Assembly: GCA_028278335.1 (NCBI GenBank)
Contig: JANQEN010000209.1
Location: forward strand, 1 to 43,698
DNA length: 43,698 bases
Direction: 5' to 3'
Source: Chitinivibrionales bacterium
GTDB taxonomy: Bacteria; Fibrobacterota; Chitinivibrionia; Chitinivibrionales; JANQEN01
Shown here: piece after piece, positions 30,479 to 38,871 of the stretch
Layout of the letters: every line of letters starts with the position of its first letter
Numbering within the stretch: position 1 is the first letter of the stretch
Position numbers and translations under genes: made by a program
The notes under the pieces: generated by a model
The model's database searches: none
What the model was told of the DNA's origin: nothing
Seen by the model: the letters and a program-made list of their open reading frames with translations, nothing else

Positions 30479-32113
30479 TTAGCCAAAATAGCAGGGGCTT
30501 GTAACTGCCTGAGTCTCTGTACCATTCTTCTTTTTTGCCACAATTTCAGCTCGGATGTATCCAGGGCCTCTGGTGCCATCAAAGGATATAGTCTCTTCAA
30601 TGCTATAAGGATTGATCTCTTCATAATTATTTAACATGAGAAGAACCTCTTTGTTTGATTCCAGATATCCCCGAAATACACGCAAAACAAATAAGCTGCC
30701 CCATTCAGGGGAACTATCACTAATGATAACCACCTGGGATGTTTTTATATCCTGTGTTGCATTGGAGACCATGGAATCCTGTTTCTTTGGCGTACGGTTT
30801 ATGGATAAGTAGGGGCCATTTGTAATAAATGTTTTTCCCTCTTTGATGGCCTGTTGAATCGTTGTCGGAGATTGATTTGTACAATAAATACCAGTTCTTG
30901 ATTGGGCAAAATAACGGCTTTCATTTTCATATAAAGAAAGGAAGGGAGTGCCAACAGCTCTATAACGATTAAAATCACCATGCGCGTCAGTTCCAGCAAT
31001 GATCGGTAGTTGATGTCCGGACAATAACTGCTCGATCCACATTTTCCGTGCTCGGTACCACGAAGGGGCAAAGCCGCTATTTACTGCTTGAAATGCATCG
31101 ACTGTGTCAAGAAGGTCGCTCGTGGACCAAGTGCCACGGTTCAATAGTAGCCGTTGTAAGAATCCAGAGCGTGCTCCTGGATGAGCTGCAAAGGAGAATC
31201 CCTTCTGAGTTTTGATTTCGGCTGTTGCTTCGGGTATGGTCAAGTCTTTTTTATTCTTTTGCCTTCGTGCACCATCCTGGGAACCGGGAATAAAGGTGTT
31301 GATACCCACAGCTCCCAGGTGAACCACTTTTTTTCGCTTGTTTATTACAGAGATTTCCTCACCCAAGAGAATTGATGTTTTAAAGGATTTTTGCTTTTTT
31401 GCTATCTCCTCTCTGATACAATGCCAATTTTGTAATTGAATATCCTCCTTCAAGTAGTTTGCCATAGAGCAAGAGAGATCATAGGAGTGATCAGTAATGG
31501 CAACAAAGGAGAGACCACAGGCATGAGCCATTGTATCAATAATTGACAAAGGAGGGCCAAATTCAACATGGCTTCGGGAGTGCTGTGAATGGGTATGTAA
31601 GTCGCCATAGAGGCAATGATTGTGTCCAGGAAGCTCCTCATTTGATTTATAAGCAGTAAGTGCAGCCTTTGATGAGCGCGCAAGATTGTCGTTGAGTATG
31701 GTTTTTTTCTTTCCCTTTTGTACAAGGCTCACCTTTCCGTTTATAGAAAAGGGGCCCTCTTCAACTTTAGAATGAGAAAGAGTAAAAAGATATACCTGTG
31801 ATTGAAAATCAAAGGGATGGTTAAGCAAATAGGATGAGCAATCTTTTTCAGAGAAAACAATCTGGCTTTGGCCATTTTGTGAAAGGGAGAGAGTAACCTC
31901 TTCTACAGAAACAGGATAGGAATCAATATCATTTAAAATAAGTAGGATGGGTATATCTCGATTTGGCCCCACTCTTTTGGGCATATCAAAGATTACTTCT
32001 GGCTCTCTTTTAAAAAGTAAACTCGGAAAAAATCGAAAAAATTTAAAGTGCGTCTCTGCGTAGAGCGCGAGAAAGGGTGCTGCTGTGCAATCAAAATCTA
32101 TGAGTATATCCAT
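30479..32113 (-). CDS. PHP-domain metallohydrolase (CehA/McbA-like)
   Basis: 544 residues. An N-terminal beta domain (about 1-160) precedes a PHP phosphoesterase domain with metal-binding motifs GDLHTHSQHSRSH (170-182), AITDHSYDLS (205-214), FAAHPGARSG (about 310) and GTDAHGDFNR (about 375). A C-terminal beta domain (about 430-544) follows. CehA-type PHP enzymes hydrolyse phosphoesters or related bonds with two or three metal ions; the substrate here is unknown. There is no signal peptide. It is convergent with TIGR02147 copy 1 and divergent from queA over 69 bp. No good ribosome site is seen at the ATG. Confidence 0.85.
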   Translation of the reverse strand: MDILIDFDCTAAPFLALYAETHFKFFRFFPSLLFKREPEVIFDMPKRVGPNRDIPILLILNDIDSYPVSVEEVTLSLSQNGQSQIVFSEKDCSSYLLNHPFDFQSQVYLFTLSHSKVEEGPFSINGKVSLVQKGKKKTILNDNLARSSKAALTAYKSNEELPGHNHCLYGDLHTHSQHSRSHVEFGPPLSIIDTMAHACGLSFVAITDHSYDLSCSMANYLKEDIQLQNWHCIREEIAKKQKSFKTSILLGEEISVINKRKKVVHLGAVGINTFIPGSQDGARRQKNKKDLTIPEATAEIKTQKGFSFAAHPGARSGFLQRLLLNRGTWSTSDLLDTVDAFQAVNSGFAPSWYRARKMWIEQLLSGHQLPIIAGTDAHGDFNRYRAVGTPFLSLYENESRYFAQSRTGIYCTNQSPTTIQQAIKEGKTFITNGPYLSINRTPKKQDSMVSNATQDIKTSQVVIISDSSPEWGSLFVLRVFRGYLESNKEVLLMLNNYEEINPYSIEETISFDGTRGPGYIRAEIVAKKKNGTETQAVTSPCYFG

Positions 32114-32182
32114 AGTACAAATATATTTTATCCCACTAAAATAGATTACCCCTGTTTAGGACTCTTTTAAAGCAGATACTCT

Positions 32183-33223
32183 ATGCCAAAAACCTCTGAA
32201 TTTGATTATTTCTTGCCTGAGGAGCTTATTGCTCAAGAACCGCTAAAGAAACGTGATAGTTCGCGTCTTTTAAAAGTTGGACGAGAAGATGCTACTATAG
32301 GCCATCACCGTTTTAATGATTTGCCAGACCTCCTGCAACCCGGTGATCGCTTGGTGTTCAATAATACTCGTGTTATTCCTGCAAATCTTGTCTGTATAAA
32401 AGATACTGGTGCTCGTATTGCTCTTTTGTTTACTCATCGAGTTGATGAACAAACGTGGCAAGTGATAGCAAAACCAGCAAAACGACTTAAGGTCGGACGA
32501 ACCATTGCAGTTGAGGCAAACAGAAATATCCTTTTAGAGGTTGTCTCCCATAATGAGGATGGTAGTAGAACACTTAGGTTAAAAGAGGGGGTATTCGATT
32601 CCATCGATTCAGTAATCGAAGCCTATGGCTCTATGCCACTTCCCCCTTATATCCGAAGAGAGGCTGATCCCCATGATAAAGAGACTTACCAGACAATATA
32701 CGCACAACATAATGGAGCTATCGCAGCACCAACTGCAGGACTTCATTTTACTTCTGAGTTAATGAAACAACTAGAGGACCGACAGATTAGTAGTACCTTC
32801 ATTACCCTTCATGTAGGAATTGGTACATTTAGACCAGTGAAAGAGGAGGATCCTTCCAACCATCTAATGCATGAGGAGTTCTACCAGGTAAGCGCTAAGG
32901 CTGTTGATGAGATAAGAGAGACAAAAAATGCCGGGGGAAGGGTGATTGCCGTAGGTACAACCACAGTCCGTACCTTAGAACATTGTGCTTCCATGGAACA
33001 GGGACTCACTGCACATAAGGGGTCGACAAAGATGTTTATTCTCCCTGGATACACCTTTAAAATAATTGACGGATTGATAACCAATTTTCACCTGCCACGC
33101 TCTACTCTTTTAATGCTTGTCTCTGCCTTTGCCAACCGTGAGTTGGTACTAAAAGCTTATAATGAAGCGGTTGCCAAGCAGTATCGATTTTTTAGCTATG
33201 GGGATGCCATGTTTCTTATATAG
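32183..33223 (+). CDS. queA: S-adenosylmethionine:tRNA ribosyltransferase-isomerase QueA
   Basis: 346 residues, full length. It transfers the ribosyl part of SAM to preQ1 in the tRNA anticodon, giving epoxyqueuosine. Family motifs are FDYFLPEELIAQ at the N-terminus, RDSSRLL, LVFNNTRVIPA, YGSMPLPPYIRR (about 146-157), AAPTAGLHFT (about 178-187), LHVGIGTFRPV, RVIAVGTTTVRTLE and IIDGLITNFHLPRSTLLMLVSAFA. The other queuosine genes are not nearby. It is followed by its own terminator, so it is probably transcribed alone. Confidence 0.97.
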   Translation: MPKTSEFDYFLPEELIAQEPLKKRDSSRLLKVGREDATIGHHRFNDLPDLLQPGDRLVFNNTRVIPANLVCIKDTGARIALLFTHRVDEQTWQVIAKPAKRLKVGRTIAVEANRNILLEVVSHNEDGSRTLRLKEGVFDSIDSVIEAYGSMPLPPYIRREADPHDKETYQTIYAQHNGAIAAPTAGLHFTSELMKQLEDRQISSTFITLHVGIGTFRPVKEEDPSNHLMHEEFYQVSAKAVDEIRETKNAGGRVIAVGTTTVRTLEHCASMEQGLTAHKGSTKMFILPGYTFKIIDGLITNFHLPRSTLLMLVSAFANRELVLKAYNEAVAKQYRFFSYGDAMFLI

Positions 33224-33263
33224 CGTTTGACTTTGTATTGTGCGCTACGTATCTTATTATATC

Positions 33264-33303
33264 AAGCCTGTATGATATAAAATCATACGGGCTTTGACTT
33301 TTT
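33264..33303 (+). terminator. Rho-independent terminator of queA
   Basis: A 13-bp stem (33264-33276 with 33282-33294) contains one G-T pair around a 5-base loop. It is followed by TTGACTTTTT. It starts 41 bases after the queA stop. Confidence 0.85.
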
Positions 33304-33336
33304 AGCCCCACGTTTACAAATAAAAAGGAGATAAAA

Positions 33337-34011
33337 ATGTTTATCACCGGTATAGTCCCAACACATGTTGGTAGTATTCCCTGGCAGGATTATCGGGGAT
33401 CTAAGGGAGGGATGATTGTCTATTACAACACCGATCCAGTATCGGAATTGCCAATTAGAGAGATACCCGAAGAGATACCTTCACCGGTAATTGCCGATCC
33501 CAATTATGAAACTGGAACCTATGGTTTATATGGATGTAAGCATACAAAGATTCGTGCCTCCTTTGCAAAGAAGAAACTATCCTATATCTTTTTTATGACT
33601 AAGTATGCAGGAACGAAACCGGAATTTATGGATGACCTCATGGTTACCGGATTCTACCGTATTCGTTACTCTGCTGATGCAAAGAAGTTACATATTCGTT
33701 ATTTAAACGAATACTCCTGTGTTGATGAGAACACCTGTCTGGCTTTCCGCGCTGATGAGATTCATTTTGTTTCAGTCGATGATGCTTTTAAAATAACCGG
33801 CGAAGTACTCAAAAGTTGGGATGCAAATCAACGAGTGACTCGACAGACAAAGATTATTTTAGAGGAAGATACAGCAGAGGAGTTAGTAGAATATTTGCGC
33901 AGTAAAGAAAATATTTACGACCTCTACAAAGAGGAGACCGAGCGTTTAGAACCGGAAATTAGTGATTACGAAGCAGATGATGAGGAAGAGGACGAAGAAG
34001 AGGACGAGTAA
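33337..34011 (+). CDS. Conserved-looking cytoplasmic protein with acidic tail, function unknown
   Basis: 224 residues, with a strong AAGGAG ribosome site six bases before the ATG and its own strong terminator, so the gene is surely real. No signal peptide or membrane segment. The middle (about 85-165) has mixed beta strands with YIFFMTKYAG, GFYRIRYSADAKKLHIRYLN and AFRADEIHFVSVDDAF. This faintly recalls PUA/EVE-like nucleic-acid-binding folds, but I cannot confirm it. The last 15 residues are nearly all Asp/Glu (DYEADDEEEDEEEDE). It sits alone between two terminators. Confidence 0.75.
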   Translation: MFITGIVPTHVGSIPWQDYRGSKGGMIVYYNTDPVSELPIREIPEEIPSPVIADPNYETGTYGLYGCKHTKIRASFAKKKLSYIFFMTKYAGTKPEFMDDLMVTGFYRIRYSADAKKLHIRYLNEYSCVDENTCLAFRADEIHFVSVDDAFKITGEVLKSWDANQRVTRQTKIILEEDTAEELVEYLRSKENIYDLYKEETERLEPEISDYEADDEEEDEEEDE

Positions 34012-34030
34012 TACGATTTTTACATAGTGT

Positions 34031-34064
34031 AAAAAAAAGGCCCGTTTTATCGGGCCTTTTTTTT
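34031..34064. terminator. Strong bidirectional terminator
   Basis: AAAAAAAAGGCCCG (34031-34044) pairs perfectly with CGGGCCTTTTTTTT (34051-34064) around TTTTAT. It lies about 20 bases after the stop of the acidic-tail protein gene. The rest of 34065-34256 shows no gene or clear element. Confidence 0.95.
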
Positions 34065-34256
34065 ATGGCATGGCGTAGAACATCCAATCGAAATCACCCT
34101 TTAAAAAGCAAGAACAAACAAGGCTTGGGTTTGATTGAAATACTTCTAACTTTAAGAACAAAAATGAATTCCATTATCTATTTTACCCTAGAGCTATTAT
34201 TGGTAACAAATTGAAATTACAAATATTGAGCAAACATAGACTCAAACATTTTACGC

Positions 34257-34285
34257 TTGCGAGTATGCTATCTATATATTACAAT
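34257..34285 (+). promoter_or_regulatory. Candidate promoter of the propeller-PP2C gene
   Basis: TTGCGA (34257-34262) and TACAAT (34280-34285) are separated by 17 bp. They lie 34 bases ahead of the ATG at 34320. Confidence 0.45.
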
Positions 34286-34319
34286 TGTAAGAAGATGTGT
34301 AAAGCGTTTGAATTGAACA

Positions 34320-37300
34320 ATGCTTCATAAGGTGGTTGAAAAGGTTTTTGTGTCAAGTGTCAGGGATTGTTTAAATAAAAGAGATAGAATTGCCATGGCT
34401 GGGGTATCTAAACAGTATAAATATTATCATATCCTTCCTCTTCTATTAGTGCTGATTGTCAATCTCTTTTCTATGCAACGGGATATCAAATTTCGTCGAT
34501 TGTCAATTGAGGATGGTCTTTCACAAAATTCCGGCAACTGTATTGTCCAAGACAATAAAGGATTTGTCTGGATTGGTACTGAAACTGGACTTAATCGATA
34601 TGATGGGTACTCTTTTTCCATCTTTACCTATGATAAAGAGAACCAGAATAGTATTAGTAACAGTTTTATTCTTGCATTGTTTAAAGACTCGCAGGGTATG
34701 CTGTGGGTTGGAACAGAAAAGGGATTGAATTGCTTTGATCCTTCAACAGGGATATTTACCCGTTTTGTTCATTGTACAACAAAAAAGAAGTGCCTCAGTA
34801 ATGACCGGGTACTGTCCATCTGCGAGGATAATGAAGGAAACATTTGGGTCGGAACAGGATTCGGCCTCAATCGATACGATAAGAAAAGCAAAACCTTCAC
34901 TAGCTACTATAATTATCCAGCTGATCCTAACAGCCTGAGTCATAATATTGTCCAGTCTCTCTACGTTGACAGAAATGGCATACTTTGGATTGGAACCTAT
35001 GGTGGAGGGCTCAATGCCTATGATAAAAACAAAGACCGTTTCTATCGGTATAACCATGATTCAAATAACCACCGGAGTATAAGTAGTAATAAAATCATGG
35101 CCATATGTGAAGATATGTCAGAAAAGCTCTGGATCGGTACCGAAGGCGGAGGGCTCAACTTGTTTGACCCACGAAGCGGTACCAGTGTTCGATATAACCA
35201 TGATTCAAGGCGATCCAATTCAATAAGTGATAACAACATCAAGCAGTTATTGGTTGACATTTCGGGTATGCTTTGGATCGGTACCAACGATGGTGGGGTT
35301 AATGTGTACGATCGAGAGAGGGATAGCTTTATACGCTTTATGCATGACCCTAATAAAATCAGTAGTCTCAGCCATAATCGTATCGAAGCACTCTATGAGG
35401 ACAAACATGGTGGAATCTGGCTTGGCACCCGTGGAGGTGGTGTAAACCTTTATAACCGGGATGCGCAACGTTTTCTCCATTATCGAAAATTACCCTACAC
35501 TAATAATAGTTTAAGTTACAATGCGGTAAGGCCAATCTATGAAGATAAAAGGGGTATTGTCTGGGTTGGTACAGATGGGGGAGGGTTGAATGCCTTTAAT
35601 AGAGAAAAAGAGAAGTTTACTCACTTTCTCCATCATCCAAGAAATCCTAATAGTATAAGTGATAACCGGGTATTTGCCATTTGTGAAGATGGACAGGGGT
35701 ATCTGTGGATTGGGACCCACGGTGGAGGACTAAATCGATTTCATCGAAGTAGTGGTAAATTTGTTCGATTTAAACACTCTTCAAAAAATCCTAAGAGCTT
35801 AGGGGATAATCGGATCCGAGCTATAGTGTATGACACTACTGGAGTCCTTTGGATTGGTACCAATGGAGGTGGATTAGACAAATATGATATGCGGAGCAGA
35901 ACATTTTCTCATTTTCGTCACGATCCAACCAAACCTCAAACTATCAGTAATGACCGGATCTATTGCTTGTTTCAGGACAGAGCTGGTATACTGTGGGTTG
36001 GAACCTTTGGTGGTGGTCTAAATCGATTTGATCCTGCAACTGAAACCTTTACCCACTATCGAGCTAATCCTTCCAATAGTAATAGTATAAGCAAAGATTT
36101 TATTTTGTCAATTTATGAGGATACCCAGGGTGTGCTTTGGGTCGGCACGGTGAGTGGTGGACTCAATCGCTTTGACCGGGAGCGAAATATCTTTACCCAT
36201 CTTACCACTAAGGATGGTTTACCAGACGATCTTATCTATGACATTATCGAAGACCATTCTGGGCATCTTTGGATGAGTACCAATAGGGGACTCTCACGAT
36301 TTAATCCAAAGACAAAATCGATTAAGAACTATGATGTCAAGGACGGACTTCAAAGCAATGAATTCAATACCGGAACCGCCTTTCGAAATAGAAAAGGAGA
36401 GATTTACTTTGGAGGGGTGAATGGCTTTAATATCTTTCATCCTGATAATATTCAGGACAATCAACATATCCCAGAAATCGTGGTAACTGGATTTGAGATT
36501 TTCAATACGCCCGTACCCATGGGAGTGATGTCTGATGGTCGAACCATATTAGAAAAGCCCTTACCTGCAACCAAAAACATTAAGCTTTCCTATAAGGATA
36601 ATGTGTTCTCCTTCGAATTTGCTGCTTTGCACTATGTCTATCCCATGCGTAATCAATATGCCTATATCATGGAGGGGCTGGAAAAAAAGTGGAACTATGT
36701 TAAAAATCGCCGTTGGGCAACCTATACAACGCTTCCCCCAGGGAAGTATGTCTTCCGTGTTAAGGGATCTAATAGTGATGGTGTATGGAATGAGAAGGGA
36801 ACCTCCATAGCCATTCGTATTATCCCACCCTTCTGGCAGACCTGGTGGTTTTATATGATCCTTCTTTTAATCGTCATGGCTATTGGTGCAGCATTGTATC
36901 GGTATCAGATCGAGCGATTAAAACGTCAAAAAGAGGAAGATGAACGGAAAAAGGTGACTGCAACCTTTAGTCAAGCTTTGGAGCAAGGAAGCACTGCCGT
37001 ATATCGAAGAAATTATGTAACCAACTCCTATGAGTATATTGGCGAGGGGATAAAAGATATTACCGGATTTGCTGCGGATGAGATTACTCCGGATATCTGG
37101 GAACGGCATATCATTAGTATAGAGAACAAAGGAGAGTTAGCAGAGTTACCTCCAGAAGAGGCCTTTCATCGTATGAAAAGTGGTCAGGTCAATCGATGGC
37201 TCTCGGACACCAAAATACGGACAAAAAGTGGTGCGGTCAAGTGGGTTCTTGATTTGTCAACGGTCCTCCGTAACTCTGAGGGAAACAGTTTTGGATGCTT

Positions 37301-38186
37301 GGGTATTTTGTTCGATATTACCGATAGAAAGAACGCGGAGCAGCAGTTAGAAAAAACCACCTTAGAATTAAGTATAAAAAACCAGGAGATGGAGGCAGAT
37401 TTGAACATGGCAAGGGAAGTCCAAATGGCCTTCCTTAATAAATTACCCTCCCAGTTTCCAGAAGAGGTTCCCGAAGATAAAAGCAGTCTGCGCTATTTGC
37501 ATCGGTATATACCAGCGACAACCCTGGGGGGTGATTTCTTTGATATTCTCCCCATTTCTGATTCCAAAGCGGGTGTGCTTATTTGTGATGTTATGGGTCA
37601 TGGTGCACGTGCTTCCTTATTAACCGCCTATCTCCAGGGTCTCATCGAAGAGCTCATGCCAGCTGCCAGTAACCCTGCCATATTTGTTGAAAAATTGAAC
37701 ATGGGACTCTATGCAATCATGTCCCAATTCAATACGGGAATCTTTGCTACGGTATTTTATTTAGTTGTTGATTTAAAAAAGAAAAAAATGTATTACACCA
37801 ATGCCGGTCACCCGGGTCCCTTTATTATGCGGAGAAGCGAGGGGATCATTGAGAAGGTGTATGGCCAAGATCGCCGATCAGAACCAGCATTGGGGCTATT
37901 GAAATCATTTAAATATACCGTGTTTGAAGCACCCCTTTCAGAGAATGACATTGTTCTTTTGTATACCGACGGAATCTATGAGGTGGAAAATGGGGATGGT
38001 GAAGTCTTTGGCAAGGAACGATTGCTCCATACACTTCAAAACAGAATCTCTCTCACCTGTAACCAACTATTGGATTCAATTCTTGATGAAATCCAGAGTT
38101 TCTCTGACACAAAAGAGTTCAAAGATGACGTCTGCCTTGTGACCATGCAAGTCGGCAAAATGGGTCTAAATAGTTCAAAAAACTAA
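34320..38186 (+). CDS. Membrane sensor: 14-repeat propeller, Y_Y_Y, PAS and PP2C (SpoIIE) phosphatase
   Basis: 1288 residues. A signal-anchor lies near 36-53. A periplasmic sensor follows, with 14 two-component-propeller repeats (each with LWIGT.GGGL or a variant; about 55-740), enough for two seven-bladed propellers. Next come a Y_Y_Y domain (about 770-835), a membrane helix (WWFYMILLLIVMAIGAALY, about 842-860) and a PAS domain ending ILFDITDRKNAEQ (about 880-1008). After a coiled coil comes a PP2C/SpoIIE domain with LGGDFFDI (about 1069), CDVMGHGARAS, TNAGHPGPF and LLYTDGIYEVENGDG (about 1213). There is no kinase or HTH, so output is Ser/Thr dephosphorylation, as in anti-sigma antagonist switching; the partner is not in the window. 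A start at Met26 (34395) is possible. Confidence 0.93.
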   Translation: MLHKVVEKVFVSSVRDCLNKRDRIAMAGVSKQYKYYHILPLLLVLIVNLFSMQRDIKFRRLSIEDGLSQNSGNCIVQDNKGFVWIGTETGLNRYDGYSFSIFTYDKENQNSISNSFILALFKDSQGMLWVGTEKGLNCFDPSTGIFTRFVHCTTKKKCLSNDRVLSICEDNEGNIWVGTGFGLNRYDKKSKTFTSYYNYPADPNSLSHNIVQSLYVDRNGILWIGTYGGGLNAYDKNKDRFYRYNHDSNNHRSISSNKIMAICEDMSEKLWIGTEGGGLNLFDPRSGTSVRYNHDSRRSNSISDNNIKQLLVDISGMLWIGTNDGGVNVYDRERDSFIRFMHDPNKISSLSHNRIEALYEDKHGGIWLGTRGGGVNLYNRDAQRFLHYRKLPYTNNSLSYNAVRPIYEDKRGIVWVGTDGGGLNAFNREKEKFTHFLHHPRNPNSISDNRVFAICEDGQGYLWIGTHGGGLNRFHRSSGKFVRFKHSSKNPKSLGDNRIRAIVYDTTGVLWIGTNGGGLDKYDMRSRTFSHFRHDPTKPQTISNDRIYCLFQDRAGILWVGTFGGGLNRFDPATETFTHYRANPSNSNSISKDFILSIYEDTQGVLWVGTVSGGLNRFDRERNIFTHLTTKDGLPDDLIYDIIEDHSGHLWMSTNRGLSRFNPKTKSIKNYDVKDGLQSNEFNTGTAFRNRKGEIYFGGVNGFNIFHPDNIQDNQHIPEIVVTGFEIFNTPVPMGVMSDGRTILEKPLPATKNIKLSYKDNVFSFEFAALHYVYPMRNQYAYIMEGLEKKWNYVKNRRWATYTTLPPGKYVFRVKGSNSDGVWNEKGTSIAIRIIPPFWQTWWFYMILLLIVMAIGAALYRYQIERLKRQKEEDERKKVTATFSQALEQGSTAVYRRNYVTNSYEYIGEGIKDITGFAADEITPDIWERHIISIENKGELAELPPEEAFHRMKSGQVNRWLSDTKIRTKSGAVKWVLDLSTVLRNSEGNSFGCLGILFDITDRKNAEQQLEKTTLELSIKNQEMEADLNMAREVQMAFLNKLPSQFPEEVPEDKSSLRYLHRYIPATTLGGDFFDILPISDSKAGVLICDVMGHGARASLLTAYLQGLIEELMPAASNPAIFVEKLNMGLYAIMSQFNTGIFATVFYLVVDLKKKKMYYTNAGHPGPFIMRRSEGIIEKVYGQDRRSEPALGLLKSFKYTVFEAPLSENDIVLLYTDGIYEVENGDGEVFGKERLLHTLQNRISLTCNQLLDSILDEIQSFSDTKEFKDDVCLVTMQVGKMGLNSSKN

Positions 38187-38267
38187 AATTAACACATTAT
38201 TCTACAATAACTGTGGTGTTTCTGAGAGTAGCTAATTTATCACTATTTGCACACCTTGATATAAGCA

Positions 38268-38675
38268 TCATCTATGCAACTTTTCTTGTAGTACGTTAAA
38301 AAGCATAGTTCCCATACTATAACCAAGATACACTAATAGGGATGTTAGAAAGGGAGTGATAAACAGAACTGCTTCGCCAATGATTCCTGCTACCATAATA
38401 ATTAACATGATCCCCAAGATTGCACTGGCCAGTCCAATCAGAATGCCAAAAACAGAGATATGCGGCGGTCGAAAGAAAAACAGCCTTTGCATAACAATAC
38501 CTAAAATACCACCCAGAGGAAGACCTATAAGCATTGTATAGCCCAATTGCTTGCCCAAACAAAGGGAGCAATTCAATAAAACAAGATGACTCGCGCTTGA
38601 AAGAGCAATTGATCCTAAGAGGATGAAGAGATAGGTAAAGAGGGGAGACTTGAATGAATTGTGCTTGGATATCAT
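38268..38675 (-). CDS. Small integral membrane protein, unknown function
   Basis: 135 residues from the ATG at 38675. The frame extends upstream to a TTG at 38783, but the extra N-terminus looks atypical and neither start has a ribosome site. Four hydrophobic segments are visible (FTYLFILLGSIALSS; GYTMLIGLPLGGILGIVMQ; VFGILIGLASAILGIMLIIMVAGIIG; FLTSLLVYLGYSMG). Gly-rich helices suggest a packed bundle. A CSLCLG motif lies near the first loop. No family is recognised. It is convergent with the sensor gene over an 81-bp gap and divergent from the helicase. Confidence 0.55.
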   Translation of the reverse strand: MISKHNSFKSPLFTYLFILLGSIALSSASHLVLLNCSLCLGKQLGYTMLIGLPLGGILGIVMQRLFFFRPPHISVFGILIGLASAILGIMLIIMVAGIIGEAVLFITPFLTSLLVYLGYSMGTMLFNVLQEKLHR

Positions 38676-38871
38676 TATATTTTCTATGTTGCCACTGTGA
38701 AACGACACTTCAAAATAATTATGAAAAGGCTTAAAGGCAATTGTCAATTTGAAGAAAATTTTAGCAACTTTAGTCATTGCCAAAGCATCACATAAAACCT
38801 ATATTACAATCCCATTTTGAACATTTGAAAACAGTGTACCACAAAGAATTAAAGGATTTGCACCGGGATTC

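Noticed and set aside
34743..35057. Several open frames on both strands across the propeller gene
   Set aside because: The repeat structure of the propeller keeps other frames open; none has gene signals.
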